NCBI RefSeq assembly: GCF_002858925.1
Contig: NZ_PJRS01000041.1
Location: 124,001 to 188,000, forward strand
Reading direction: 5' to 3'
DNA from: Caulobacter zeae
GTDB taxonomy: Bacteria > Pseudomonadota > Alphaproteobacteria > Caulobacterales > Caulobacteraceae
DNA: 64,000 bases
The notes below the pieces were generated by a model. It saw nothing but the letters and a program-made list of their open reading frames with translations, searched no databases and had not been told where the DNA came from. Shown piece by piece: positions 1 to 8,743 of this stretch; the stretch's first letter is position 1, and every line of letters starts with the position of its first letter. Position numbers and translations under genes: made by a program.

Positions 1-1197
1 GTCTCCCAGATCCGCGACGAGGGTCGCTATCGGGTCTTCGCCGACCTGAAGCGTCATCGCGGCGCCTTCCCGCGCGCCACCTGGACGCGCGCCGACGGCG
101 GCGAGAACGAAGTCGTGGTCTGGTGCTCGAACGACTATCTCGGCCAGGGCCAGAACCCCGTCGTGCTGGACGCCATGCACCAGGCGATCGACGACCACGG
201 CTCCGGCTCGGGCGGCACCCGCAACATCTCGGGCACCAACCACCACCACGTGGAGCTGGAAGCCGAGCTGGCCGACCTGCACGGCAAGCAGGCCGCGCTG
301 CTGTTCACCTCGGGCTACGTCTCCAACGAAGCCACGCTCAGCGTCCTGCAGAAGATCCTGCCGGGCCTGATCATCTTCTCCGACGCTCAGAACCACGCCT
401 CGATGATCGCCGGCATCCGCAACGGCGGCGGCCCGCGACACATCTTCCGCCACAACGATCTGGCGCACCTCGAGGAACTGCTGGCGGCCGCTCCGGTCGA
501 CGCGCCCAAGCTGGTGGCGTTTGAAAGCGTCTACTCGATGGACGGCGACATCGCCGACATCGGCGCCACGGCGGCTCTTGCCAAGAAGTACGGCGCGATG
601 ACCTATCTCGACGAGGTCCATGCGGTCGGCATGTACGGCCAGCGCGGCGGCGGCGTCGCCGAGCGCGACGGCGTGATGGACCAGATCGACATCATCGAAG
701 GCACGCTGGGCAAGGCGTTCGGCGTCATGGGCGGCTACATCACCGGCGACGCCGAGGTGATCGACGCCGTGCGCCTGATGGCCTCGGGCTTCATCTTCAC
801 CACCTCGCTGCCGCCGGCCCTGACCGCCGGCGCGCTGGCCAGCGTGAAGTGGCTCAAGCAGCACCCCGAGGTGCGCGACACCCACCAGGAGCGCGCCGCC
901 ACCCTGAAGAAGATGTTCCAGGACGCCGGACTGCCGGTGATGGAGAACGACAGCCACATCGTGCCGGTGCTGGTCGGCGATCCGGTCCACACCAAGCTGA
1001 TCAGCGACATGCTGCTGGCCGACCACGGCGTCTACGTGCAGCCGATCAACTATCCGACCGTGCCGCGCGGCACCGAGCGCCTGCGCTTCACGCCCACGCC
1101 GTTCCACACCGACGACATGATGCGCAAGCTGGTCGGCGCGATGGAGAAGCTCTGGGCGCACTGCAACGTCGCCCGCATGGGCGGCCACGCGGCCTAA
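1..1197 (+). CDS. hemA: 5-aminolevulinate synthase (5' end outside window)
   Basis: Condenses glycine with succinyl-CoA to 5-aminolevulinate, the first step of heme synthesis by the Shemin route used in Alphaproteobacteria; cytoplasmic and PLP-dependent. The frame is open from the first base, giving 398 visible residues; family members are about 400-410, so only about ten residues are missing. Fold-type I PLP features are clear: a glycine-rich substrate region ([13 protein letters not shown]), the cofactor aspartate in YLDEVHAVG, and the Schiff-base lysine in [13 protein letters not shown] (codon 712-714). The TSLPPA and [10 protein letters not shown] segments are typical of ALAS rather than of the related KBL or BioF enzymes. 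The next gene starts 10 bases after the stop. Confidence 0.96.
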   Translation, partial: VSQIRDEGRYRVFADLKRHRGAFPRATWTRADGGENEVVVWCSNDYLGQGQNPVVLDAMHQAIDDHGSGSGGTRNISGTNHHHVELEAELADLHGKQAALLFTSGYVSNEATLSVLQKILPGLIIFSDAQNHASMIAGIRNGGGPRHIFRHNDLAHLEELLAAAPVDAPKLVAFESVYSMDGDIADIGATAALAKKYGAMTYLDEVHAVGMYGQRGGGVAERDGVMDQIDIIEGTLGKAFGVMGGYITGDAEVIDAVRLMASGFIFTTSLPPALTAGALASVKWLKQHPEVRDTHQERAATLKKMFQDAGLPVMENDSHIVPVLVGDPVHTKLISDMLLADHGVYVQPINYPTVPRGTERLRFTPTPFHTDDMMRKLVGAMEKLWAHCNVARMGGHAA

Positions 1198-1207
1198 AGC
1201 ACCCGTC

Positions 1208-1852
1208 TTGGGTTTCGATCTGGGCTATCTGCGCGAGCTGGCCGAGGATGCGTGCGAGCATGCCGGCTGGTCGGGCGCGGCCGATTACTTCCGTCTTCGC
1301 CACCAGGGCCTCCGGCGCGAGGCGCTGGAAGCGCTCGACGCCTTCGTCGCCGGTGCGGTGAGCTGGCCGCTGGCCGAACGTGTCGCCTTCGCCGCCTGGA
1401 TCGGCGAGAAGCGCCTTGCCTATCGCGGCCAGCCTGAAGCCGTGCTGCCCGTGCCGCTGTTTCGCCTGCTGGTCCGCCCGACCCTGGAAGAGTGGGCCCA
1501 GGCCAAGCCGGCCGATCCCTGGCCGTTGGTCTGGCTGGCCCGCCTGTCGAGCGGCGGCTCGACCTGGCACGCGCCGCCCGCGCCGTTCCTGCGCCAGGCC
1601 CTGGCCCGCGATCCGCTATGCGTTGCGGCGAGGGTGGATCTGGTCCGCGCCATCCTGGCCGACATCGCCTTCCACCAGCACGAATTGCCCGGCGCCTATC
1701 TGGGCGACGCCGCCCATGACCTTTCCGCCTTGGACGAGGCCGAGGATCTGCTGTCGCTGGCCGACGAGGACGCGCGGTTCGACATCGGACCGGAGATCGC
1801 CTGGGCGCGGACCGAGGCGCGGGGATGGCTGGAGCGGGCAGGGGCCGGCTAA
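1208..1852 (+). CDS. hypothetical protein, helical, 214 aa
   Basis: I do not recognise the family. A TTG start lies 10 bases after the hemA stop and codon usage is normal for this genome, so it is probably cotranscribed with hemA. The product is soluble, without signal peptide or membrane segment, rich in Ala, Leu, Trp and acidic residues. Repeated amphipathic stretches (PFLRQALARDPLCVAARVDL and LSALDEAEDLLSLADEDAR) suggest a TPR-like or other helical-repeat fold. No strong ribosome binding site precedes the TTG, so the exact start is uncertain. Confidence 0.7.
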   Translation: MGFDLGYLRELAEDACEHAGWSGAADYFRLRHQGLRREALEALDAFVAGAVSWPLAERVAFAAWIGEKRLAYRGQPEAVLPVPLFRLLVRPTLEEWAQAKPADPWPLVWLARLSSGGSTWHAPPAPFLRQALARDPLCVAARVDLVRAILADIAFHQHELPGAYLGDAAHDLSALDEAEDLLSLADEDARFDIGPEIAWARTEARGWLERAGAG

Positions 1853-1945
1853 AGCCTCTCCGCGTGGCGGTTTCCCGTCACTTCGCCGCTGCGCCCGTCG
1901 GTGGCTTGGGGCTGGATGGCGCCTCGTGCGCAGGAGAGTCGCCCC

Positions 1946-2740
1946 GTGAAGACCATCGTGATCACCGGCAGCAGCCGCGGCATCGGCTTCGGCCTGGCGG
2001 AAGCCTTCCTGGAGCGCGGCTGCCAGGTCGTGATCTCCGGGCGCAATCCGACGGTCCTCGCCGAGGCCCTGGCCAAGCTGGAAGCCACCGGCGGCGCGGT
2101 CGCCGCCCAGGCCTGCGACGTAAGCAAGGTCGCCGACCTGGAAGCGCTGTGGAACACGGCCGTCGAGCGGTTCGGATCGGTCGACATCTGGATCAACAAC
2201 GCCGGCTCGGTGTCGCCGCGCGTGCGCCTCGACCAGGTGGAGGAGGCCGAGATCGACGCGGTGGTCGCCACCAACCTGCTGGGTGTCATCAAGGCCTCCA
2301 AGCTGGCCATGATCCGCATGCTGGCCCAACCCGGCGGCGGGGCGATCTACAATTTCGAAGGCTTCGGCAGCGACGGCATGACCGCCTCGGGCCTGACGCT
2401 CTATGGCGCCACCAAGCGGGCCGTGACCTACTTCACCAAGTCGATGGGCAAGGAGCTGGACGGCACCAGCGTGCGGATGGGCACGATCAGTCCCGGCATC
2501 GTCGCCACCGACCTTCTGCAGTCGGAGATGCGCGACGCCTCGGACGCCGACCGCGCCAAGTCGATGAAGCTCTACAACATCCTCGGCGATCGTGTGGAGA
2601 CGGTGGCGCCGTTCATCGCCGACGGCGTGCTGAAGGGCGAGGCCACGGCCGCGCCGGTGCGCTGGCTGACCATGCCCAAGGCCATGGGGCGGTTTATGAC
2701 CGCCGGCTTCAAGAAGCGCGACATCTTCTCGGCGGCGTGA
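1946..2740 (+). CDS. SDR-family NAD(P)-dependent oxidoreductase
   Basis: A 264-residue short-chain dehydrogenase/reductase. The GTG start at 1946 is preferred because AGGAGAG (1932-1938) lies 7 bases upstream and the protein then begins directly with the first Rossmann strand. Motifs in order: cofactor-binding TGSSRGIG (residues 7-14), NNAG, and the catalytic pair YGATK (Y153, K157). Where classical SDRs place the catalytic Ser, this protein reads NFEGFGSDG, which resembles the NMDGAGS-type segment I recall from NYC1/NOL chlorophyll b reductase-like SDRs. The substrate cannot be inferred; a palindromic repeat follows the stop. Confidence 0.85.
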   Translation: MKTIVITGSSRGIGFGLAEAFLERGCQVVISGRNPTVLAEALAKLEATGGAVAAQACDVSKVADLEALWNTAVERFGSVDIWINNAGSVSPRVRLDQVEEAEIDAVVATNLLGVIKASKLAMIRMLAQPGGGAIYNFEGFGSDGMTASGLTLYGATKRAVTYFTKSMGKELDGTSVRMGTISPGIVATDLLQSEMRDASDADRAKSMKLYNILGDRVETVAPFIADGVLKGEATAAPVRWLTMPKAMGRFMTAGFKKRDIFSAA

Positions 2741-2756
2741 GGGGCGTGATCCTCGT

Positions 2757-2824
2757 CCTTCGACAAGCTCAGGATGAGGATCATGGACGGCGCAGTGAAA
2801 ACCTCACCCTGAGCCTGTCGAAGG
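2757..2824. repeat. REP-like inverted repeat between an SDR gene and mucR
   Basis: The left arm at 2757-2779 starts CCTTCGACAAGCTCAGG. The right arm at 2802-2824 is its near-perfect reverse complement (two mismatches over 23 bases). It lies between the convergent SDR and mucR genes. The same element recurs at 27928-27999. Such palindromes are commonly dispersed between genes in Caulobacter and related genera; here it could also act as a bidirectional terminator. Confidence 0.8.
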
Positions 2825-2848
2825 GCGGGGTTTTCGCCTCCCTGGCCT

Positions 2849-3259
2849 CTACGCCCTCCGGCGCACGCCCTTGCCCAGGCCGATCTGCTTGGCGAAGTCC
2901 GAGCGGCGCGCGGCATAGGCCGGCGCGACCATCGGATAGTCCGATGGCAGGCCCCATTTGCGGCGGTAGTCCTCGGGGCTCATGTCGTAGTGCGAGCGCA
3001 GGTAGCGCTTGAGCATCTTCAGTTTCTTTCCGTCCTCGAGGCAGACGATGTAGTCGTGCTGCACCGAGCGCGAGACGGGCACGGCGGGCTTCTGCTTCTC
3101 GGCGGGCTTGGCGGCGACCGGTTCGCCGTGCAGCCCCAGCAGCGCTCCGTGCACGGTGCGGATCAGGTCGGGGACCGCGGTCTGCGAAATCTTGTTCTGG
3201 CCGACATAGGCCGCGACGATGCTCGCGCTCAGCGCCAGCAGATCGGCGTCGTCCGTCAT
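2849..3259 (-). CDS. mucR: MucR/Ros family transcriptional regulator
   Basis: A 136-residue zinc-finger regulator of the Ros/MucR family, which binds AT-rich promoters and in Caulobacter takes part in cell-cycle and surface-structure control (family knowledge). The product starts MTDDADLLALSASIVAAYVG, which fits the usual MucR N terminus, so I chose the ATG ending at 3259 over the upstream in-frame ATGs. The C-terminal half carries VCLEDGKKLKMLKRYLRSHY, the His/Cys finger and recognition helix, followed by SPEDYRRKWGLPSDYPMV. The Lys/Ala linker in the middle is low complexity. It is convergent with the SDR gene and divergent from glyA. Confidence 0.9.
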   Translation of the reverse strand: MTDDADLLALSASIVAAYVGQNKISQTAVPDLIRTVHGALLGLHGEPVAAKPAEKQKPAVPVSRSVQHDYIVCLEDGKKLKMLKRYLRSHYDMSPEDYRRKWGLPSDYPMVAPAYAARRSDFAKQIGLGKGVRRRA

Positions 3260-3496
3260 GTCCGACCCCGTCTCGTCGTGTGAAGCCGCCATACGCATCC
3301 CGCCCGTTCTGTTCGTTTGCACTCAAAAACGCTCGGCGCAGCGGCAACACCCCGCCGAGGTTCGTCACCAACGCATGGTTATCGTCGCGGTTCCGTCATT
3401 GATCGTGGCGCGAAGGACGCTAAAGAGAGCGCCGTCGACTCCCGCTTGCGGGAGCGCGCCGCCCAAAGCCCAGCCGCCCGCCCCAAGGAGCTGCCG

Positions 3497-4786
3497 ATGA
3501 CGACCATCACCGACCTGACCAAGTTCTTCGGCGCCGATCTTGCGACCGCCGACCGCGACATCTTCGATCGCATTGGTCGGGAGCTGGGTCGTCAGCAGAA
3601 CCAGATCGAGCTGATCGCCTCGGAAAACATCGTCTCGAAGGCGGTGCTGGAGGCCCAGGGCTCGATCCTTACCAACAAGTACGCCGAAGGCTATCCAGGC
3701 AAGCGCTACTACGGCGGCTGCGAATACGTCGACGAGATCGAGACCATCGCCATCGAGCGCGCCAAGCAGCTGTTCGGCGCGGCCTTCGCCAACGTCCAGC
3801 CGCACTCGGGTTCGCAGGCCAACCAGTCGGTGTTCATGTCGCTGCTTCAGCCGGGCGACACCTTCATGGGCATGGACCTGGCCGCCGGCGGCCACCTGAC
3901 CCACGGCTCGCCCGCCAACCAGTCGGGCAAGTGGTTCAAGCCGGTGTCCTACACCGTGCGCCAGCAGGACCAGCTGATCGACTACGACAACGTCGCCGAG
4001 GTCGCTCAGCGCGAGAAGCCCAAGCTGATCATCGCCGGCGGTTCGGCTTACAGCCGCGAGATCGACTTCGCCCGCTTCCGCGAGATCGCTGACTCGGTCG
4101 GCGCCTACCTGATGGTCGACATGGCCCACTTCGCGGGCCTGGTGGCCGGCGGCGTGTTCCCCAACCCCGTCCCGCACGCCCACGTCGTCACCACCACCAC
4201 CCACAAGACCCTGCGCGGTCCGCGCGGCGGCATGGTGCTGACCAACGACGAAGCCATCATCAAGAAGGTCAACTCGGCCGTGTTCCCGGGCCTGCAAGGC
4301 GGTCCGCTGGAGCACGTCATCGCCGCCAAGGCCGTGGCCTTCGGTGAAGCCCTTCAGCCCTCGTTCAAGGAATACGCCGCCCAGGTGATCGCCAACGCCA
4401 AGGCACTGGCCGACGCGCTGGGCAAGTCGGGCGTGAACATCGTCTCGGGCGGCACCGACAGCCACCTGATGCTGGTCGACCTGCGTCCCAAGGGCGTGAC
4501 CGGCCGCGACGCCGAGCACAGCCTCGAGCGCGCCCACATGACCTGCAACAAGAACGGCGTGCCGTTCGACACCGCGCCGTTCACGATCACCTCGGGCATC
4601 CGCCTGGGCACGCCGGCCGGCACCACCCGCGGCTTCAAGGAAGCCGAGTTCACCCGCGTGGGCGAGCTGATCGGCGAGGTCGTCAACGGCCTGGCCGCCA
4701 ACGGTCCGGAAGGCAACGCCGCGGTCGAGGCCAAGGTGCGCGAGGAAGTGCTGGCCTTGACGGCCCGGTTCCCGATCTACAACTAA
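3497..4786 (+). CDS. glyA: serine hydroxymethyltransferase
   Basis: Interconverts serine and glycine with tetrahydrofolate, supplying one-carbon units; cytoplasmic PLP enzyme. The ATG at 3497 has AAGGAG 6 bases upstream and gives 429 residues, the normal length; an open frame extends upstream but that part is non-homologous leader. Diagnostic stretches are [34 protein letters not shown], the cofactor lysine K237 in [15 protein letters not shown], and [16 protein letters not shown] near the end. nrdR follows 32 bases later. Confidence 0.97.
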   Translation: MTTITDLTKFFGADLATADRDIFDRIGRELGRQQNQIELIASENIVSKAVLEAQGSILTNKYAEGYPGKRYYGGCEYVDEIETIAIERAKQLFGAAFANVQPHSGSQANQSVFMSLLQPGDTFMGMDLAAGGHLTHGSPANQSGKWFKPVSYTVRQQDQLIDYDNVAEVAQREKPKLIIAGGSAYSREIDFARFREIADSVGAYLMVDMAHFAGLVAGGVFPNPVPHAHVVTTTTHKTLRGPRGGMVLTNDEAIIKKVNSAVFPGLQGGPLEHVIAAKAVAFGEALQPSFKEYAAQVIANAKALADALGKSGVNIVSGGTDSHLMLVDLRPKGVTGRDAEHSLERAHMTCNKNGVPFDTAPFTITSGIRLGTPAGTTRGFKEAEFTRVGELIGEVVNGLAANGPEGNAAVEAKVREEVLALTARFPIYN

Positions 4787-4818
4787 TGGCCTAAGGCCGC
4801 AGGGGAGGGCCCAAGATC

Positions 4819-5292
4819 ATGCGCTGCCCATTCTGCGGCCACGCCGAAAGCCAGGTGAAGGACAGCCGCCCGTCGGAAGACGGCGCGGCCATTCGCCGTC
4901 GTCGCCTCTGTCCGGAGTGCGGCGGCCGCTTCACGACCTTCGAGCGCGTCCAGCTTCGTGAACTGATCATCGTCAAGCGGTCGGGCCGTCGCTCGCCGTT
5001 CGACCGCGACAAGCTGATGCGCTCGATCTCGCTGGCCACCCGCAAGCGCCCGATCGAGGGCGAGCGGGTCGAGCGGATGGTCAACGGCATCGTTCGCCAG
5101 CTGGAAAGCCAGGGCGAGACCGAGCTTCAGTCGTCGGTCGTCGGCGAAATGGTGATGAAGGCCCTGAAGTCGCTCGATGACGTAGCCTATGTCCGCTACG
5201 CCTCGGTTTATCGCGATTTCCGGGAGACCAGTGATTTCGCGAAGTTTTTGGGCGAAGAAGGCTTGAGCGACGTCGCCGAAGACGAGCTATAG
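4819..5292 (+). CDS. nrdR: transcriptional repressor NrdR
   Basis: Nucleotide-sensing repressor of ribonucleotide reductase genes. The 157-residue protein has the N-terminal zinc ribbon (C3, C6, C31, C34 in MRCPFC and [13 protein letters not shown]) and then an ATP-cone ([14 protein letters not shown] through [11 protein letters not shown]), the standard NrdR layout and length. It lies directly behind glyA and ahead of ribH-nusB-thiL, a common alphaproteobacterial order. Confidence 0.97.
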   Translation: MRCPFCGHAESQVKDSRPSEDGAAIRRRRLCPECGGRFTTFERVQLRELIIVKRSGRRSPFDRDKLMRSISLATRKRPIEGERVERMVNGIVRQLESQGETELQSSVVGEMVMKALKSLDDVAYVRYASVYRDFRETSDFAKFLGEEGLSDVAEDEL

Positions 5293-5373
5293 GCGCATCC
5301 TACGATTCGATTTTTCGGGTCGGCGTGTGACGGCCCAGTGAGGCCTCCCGTCCGCCCAGGAGTTCAGAGGCAT

Positions 5374-5838
5374 ATGGTGGAAGACAGGATTCGTCTGCTG
5401 ATCGTCGAGGGGCGCCGTTATTCGGGCCTGTCGGATGCGCTGCTGGCCGGCGCCGTGCAGGCGATCGAGGCCCAGGGCGCGGAGTACGAGGTCGTCACGG
5501 TTTCCGACGCCTTGCAGATCCCGGCCGCCATCGCCATCGCCGAGGAGGCCGGCAAGGGCCCGTCGGGCGTGCGCTACGACGGTTACATCGCGCTGGGCGC
5601 CGTCGTGCGCGGCGAGACCTACCACTTCGAGATCGTGTCCAACGAGACGGCCCGCGGCCTGCAGGACCTGGCCGTCGGAAAAAGGTTGGCCATTGGTTAC
5701 GGCGTGTTGACGGTTGATGACGAGGATCAGGCCTGGAATCGCGCTCGCCTCTCGCAGGGCGACCGCGGGGGCCAAGCCGCTCGGGAATGCCTGGAGATCG
5801 TGGGTTTGAAGCGTCAGCTGTCGGGACAAGCGCGATGA
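5374..5838 (+). CDS. ribH: 6,7-dimethyl-8-ribityllumazine synthase
   Basis: Catalyses the penultimate step of riboflavin synthesis, joining the ribityl-pyrimidine to dihydroxybutanone phosphate. The 154-residue length fits the family. Seen in the sequence: the N-terminal strand [18 protein letters not shown], the substrate segment [20 protein letters not shown] with its catalytic His, and [15 protein letters not shown] near the end. In many homologues the first loop reads F/W-N; here it is RRYSG. I start at the ATG at 5374 rather than an upstream in-frame ATG because the extra residues are unlike the family. The stop overlaps the nusB start (ATGA). Confidence 0.95.
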   Translation: MVEDRIRLLIVEGRRYSGLSDALLAGAVQAIEAQGAEYEVVTVSDALQIPAAIAIAEEAGKGPSGVRYDGYIALGAVVRGETYHFEIVSNETARGLQDLAVGKRLAIGYGVLTVDDEDQAWNRARLSQGDRGGQAARECLEIVGLKRQLSGQAR

Positions 5839-6290
5839 GCAAGCGCATCCAGCCCCGTTCCGTTTCGCGTCTGGCGGCCGTGCAGGCCCTCTACCAGATG
5901 GAAGTTTCCGGCGCCGGCGTCGACGCCGTCGTGCGCGAGTTCTCCGAACACCGCTTCGACCGCGCCGTCGAGGACACCGAAGGCGCCCAGCTGGCCCAGG
6001 CCGACGAGACCTTCTTCGCCGACCTGGTGAAGGGCGTCGTCTCCAAGCAGGCGATCATCGACCCGGCCATCGTGCGCCGCCTGGCCTCGGGCTGGAAGCT
6101 CGAGCGCCTGGACGCCACCGCCCGCGCCGTGCTGCGCGCCGGCGCCTACGAGCTGATGAACCGCCCGGACGTTCCGACCGAGGTGGTGATCGACGAGTAC
6201 GTCGAGATCGCCAAGTCGTTCTTCGAGGGGCCGGAAGCCGGCTTCATCAACGGCGCCCTGGACGCCATCGCGCGTGACGCCCGAGTCTGA
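5835..6290 (+). CDS. nusB: transcription antitermination factor NusB
   Basis: RNA-binding partner of NusE/S10 in rRNA antitermination. The 151-residue all-helical protein contains the family signatures [12 protein letters not shown] and [21 protein letters not shown], followed by [11 protein letters not shown]. The ATG overlaps the ribH stop by four bases and its own stop overlaps the thiL start, so ribH, nusB and thiL are translationally coupled. Confidence 0.95.
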   Translation: MSKRIQPRSVSRLAAVQALYQMEVSGAGVDAVVREFSEHRFDRAVEDTEGAQLAQADETFFADLVKGVVSKQAIIDPAIVRRLASGWKLERLDATARAVLRAGAYELMNRPDVPTEVVIDEYVEIAKSFFEGPEAGFINGALDAIARDARV

Positions 6291-7356
6291 CGACGACTGG
6301 TTCGACGATCCCGCCCCGGCCGTAGCGCCGGCGGCGGAGGACGACGAGTCGTGGTTCGACGACGTCCCTCCGGCGGCCGCGCCGTCGGGCCCGGACGAGT
6401 TCGAGCTGATCGCGACCCACCTGCGTCCTCTGACCAACGGCGACCCCGTCGCGCTCGACCTGCTGGACGACGCGGCGGTGCTGCCCTCGCGTCCCGGCTA
6501 TGACCTGGTGATCACCAAGGACGCCATGGTCGCGGGCGTGCACTTCCTGGCCGGCGAGGATCTCGACATCGTCGCCCGGCGGCTGCTGCGCACCAATCTT
6601 TCCGACCTCGCCGCCAAGGGCGCCGAGCCCTACGGCTACTTCCTGGCCGTCGGCTGGCCTTCGGGCACGACGGTCGAGGATCGCGAGACCTTCGCTCGCG
6701 GCCTGGCCGAGGACGGTCAGGCCTTCGGCGTCAATCTGCTGGGCGGCGACACCGTCACCACCTCCGGCGCCATGGTCGTGTCGGCGACCCTGCTGGGCTG
6801 GGTCCCGCAAGGGGCGGCCGTCCTGCGTCGCGGCGCCAAGGCGGGAGATCGCCTGATGGTTTCCGGCAGCATCGGCGACGGCTGGCTCGGCCTGCTGGCC
6901 CACTGGGGCGAGGTCGAGGATCCCGACGGCGGCCTTGTCCGCCGCTATCGCACGCCCGCGCCGCGCCTGGCGTTGCGTGAGGCCCTGCGCCAGTTCGCCC
7001 ATGCCGCCGCCGACGTTTCCGACGGCCTGCTGGCGGACGCCGGCCACATCGCCAAGGCCAGCGGCCTGCAGGTCAAGGTCGACCTCGACCGCCTGCCGCT
7101 GTCGACCGGCGCCCGCAAGTGGCTGGAAGCCCAGCCCGAACGCGGCGAGGCTCGCATGTCCCTGGCTTCGGGCGGCGACGACTACGAGGTCGTCTGCGCC
7201 GTGCCGGCCGCCGACGTCGCCGCCTTCCAGGCCGCCGCCTTCGCCGCCGGCCTGCCGGTGCGCGACATCGGCGAGTTCGTCGAGGGCGAAGGCGTGGCCG
7301 CCCTGTTCAAGGGCAAGGACATCACGCCTCAGCGCTTGGGCTGGCTGCACGGCTGA
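6274..7356 (+). CDS. thiL: thiamine-monophosphate kinase
   Basis: Phosphorylates thiamine monophosphate to the active diphosphate. The core shows [43 protein letters not shown] and [14 protein letters not shown], all metal/ATP-binding motifs of the ThiL/PurM fold. The GTG start at 6274 lies inside nusB. The first 37 or so residues are an acidic, Ala/Pro-rich extension containing two imperfect repeats around WFDD; typical ThiL is about 320 residues against 360 here. A downstream start would remove the extension, but no better ribosome binding site is evident. Confidence 0.93.
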   Translation: MTPESDDDWFDDPAPAVAPAAEDDESWFDDVPPAAAPSGPDEFELIATHLRPLTNGDPVALDLLDDAAVLPSRPGYDLVITKDAMVAGVHFLAGEDLDIVARRLLRTNLSDLAAKGAEPYGYFLAVGWPSGTTVEDRETFARGLAEDGQAFGVNLLGGDTVTTSGAMVVSATLLGWVPQGAAVLRRGAKAGDRLMVSGSIGDGWLGLLAHWGEVEDPDGGLVRRYRTPAPRLALREALRQFAHAAADVSDGLLADAGHIAKASGLQVKVDLDRLPLSTGARKWLEAQPERGEARMSLASGGDDYEVVCAVPAADVAAFQAAAFAAGLPVRDIGEFVEGEGVAALFKGKDITPQRLGWLHG

Positions 7357-7365
7357 GGTGCCGCG

Positions 7366-7995
7366 ATGTCGGGCTGGCGTCTGGCGTTCGTTCGCACTCC
7401 GGGCGTTTCGGTGTGCGATGTGGTCCTCAATGGTGTCGTGGTCCACGCCTTGTCCTGGGACTGGTCGCAACCGCGCGCCTATCCGGTGGTGCAGCATCCC
7501 TTTGAAACGGACAGGACGTGCTGGTTGCACGTGATCGAGATCGACACGGTCGACGTCCAGCTCGCCTTCGCCATGGGCGACGCCGAGGATGACGTCGTCG
7601 TCTATTATCTGCCGGCTGACGCGGGTGATCCAAACGTGGTGCAGGGACGTGATCCTCTGTTCGAGGGCCACTGGCGCGCCTTAGAAGCCGAGGCGTCGAA
7701 CCTGCCCTGGCCGCGTGCGGAGCCGGAGTGGTCGGGAAGAGATGAATTCCTGGCCGCGCTGGAACATGTCGAAGTCCGCGCCGAGGTGGTCGATTACCGA
7801 GGCCTCTCGCATTGCCGGGTCTGCAGCCGCGTCAACGGCTACAGGGCCTTTCGGCTGGATCGCTGGGAGTGGCCGGAAGGCTTCCGGCACTACGTCGAAG
7901 ATCACGGGCAGCGACCGACCGAAGCCTTCGTGCGGTTCATTGCGGCGCAGGCCGCGTGGCTGCTCGGTAGCGAAACCTCAAGCCTTCTCGGTTAA
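7366..7995 (+). CDS. hypothetical protein, 209 aa
   Basis: Unrecognised soluble protein whose ATG lies 9 bases after thiL, so probably the last part of the ribH-nusB-thiL transcript. It is rich in Trp, Asp and Val; the centre looks beta-rich (WLHVIEIDTVDVQLAF) and a CRVC pair followed by conserved-looking aromatics (RLDRWEWPEGFRHYVEDHG) occurs near the C terminus. No signal peptide, membrane helix or nucleotide-binding motif is visible. Confidence 0.7.
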   Translation: MSGWRLAFVRTPGVSVCDVVLNGVVVHALSWDWSQPRAYPVVQHPFETDRTCWLHVIEIDTVDVQLAFAMGDAEDDVVVYYLPADAGDPNVVQGRDPLFEGHWRALEAEASNLPWPRAEPEWSGRDEFLAALEHVEVRAEVVDYRGLSHCRVCSRVNGYRAFRLDRWEWPEGFRHYVEDHGQRPTEAFVRFIAAQAAWLLGSETSSLLG

Positions 7996-8004
7996 CAGGC
8001 GGGC

Positions 8005-8529
8005 ATGACTTCGACCGCCCTGTCCCGTCGCGCCCTGCTGGCGCTCGCCGCGCCGCTGATGCTGTGCGCCGCGCCCGCCTTGGCCTCCGGCAAGGAGAAG
8101 AAGAAGGAAGGCGGGGAGGGCGAGAAGGAAAAGGAAGATCCGGTGATCAAGCTGGGCTCGATGGCCCTGCCGATCGTCGCCGAGGGGCGCCTGATCAACT
8201 ACATCTTCGTGGAGCTGTCGCTGACCCTGCCGCCGACCGGCGACGTCACCGCCTTCGCCGGCAAGGAGCCGCTGCTGCGCGACGCCCTGGTGCGCGCGGC
8301 GCACAAGCAGCCGCTGAACAAGCCCGGCAGCTATGTGCTGCTCGACGAGGGCAAGGTGAAGGCCATCGTCATGCGCGAGGCGCTCGCCCTGGTCGGAAAG
8401 GGCAAGGTCGCCGCGGTGACCATAGGCAAGCAGACGCCGCGCAACTTCGTGCCGTTCCCCAAGGCCGCGCCGAAGACCGCCGCCAAGCCGGCTTCGCCGC
8501 CCGCCGATTCGGCTCCGATCATCCCCTGA
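8005..8529 (+). CDS. exported or membrane-anchored hypothetical protein
   Basis: A 174-residue protein with an N-terminal signal of twin-arginine look (SRRALLALAAPLMLC, ending APALA-S), then a strongly charged Lys/Glu linker (residues about 31-48), a beta-rich domain (VIKLGSMALPIVAEGRLINY) and a Pro/Ala-rich tail. The middle domain is vaguely reminiscent of the FliL periplasmic domain, but I cannot assign it. It starts 9 bases after the preceding gene. Confidence 0.75.
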   Translation: MTSTALSRRALLALAAPLMLCAAPALASGKEKKKEGGEGEKEKEDPVIKLGSMALPIVAEGRLINYIFVELSLTLPPTGDVTAFAGKEPLLRDALVRAAHKQPLNKPGSYVLLDEGKVKAIVMREALALVGKGKVAAVTIGKQTPRNFVPFPKAAPKTAAKPASPPADSAPIIP

Positions 8530-8743
8530 AGCTTCGCGAACGCCGTTCTCGCAAGCGGTTGCGCGCTAGGCTTGTGGATGTCAGTGTTTCCCCCTGGCGC
8601 CGATGTCGGGGCCAGATCAGGGAGCTTCGAGGGGGAATGAGGCCCTAAGGCCCGCCCGCCGCTCCTGGCCTGGGGCGCTCGTCGACCCTCCATGCCGGGA
8701 ACCGCGACCCCTCGTGATTGAAACACGAAGGGGCACAACACCC

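Noticed and set aside
3370-3496. Riboswitch before glyA
   Set aside because: A small hairpin (CTCCCGCTTGCGGGAG) is present, but no known glycine, THF or SAM aptamer core could be recognised.
3365-4537. Long minus-strand frame opposite glyA
   Set aside because: Antisense shadow of a highly biased GC-rich gene; no family features. The same applies to the long frames opposite hppA, fabH, the phosphatase, hom, glpX/fbp and recJ.
8603-8743. Longer HppA start
   Set aside because: The added 47 residues are polar and unlike the membrane helix that begins family members; ATG at 8744 fits.
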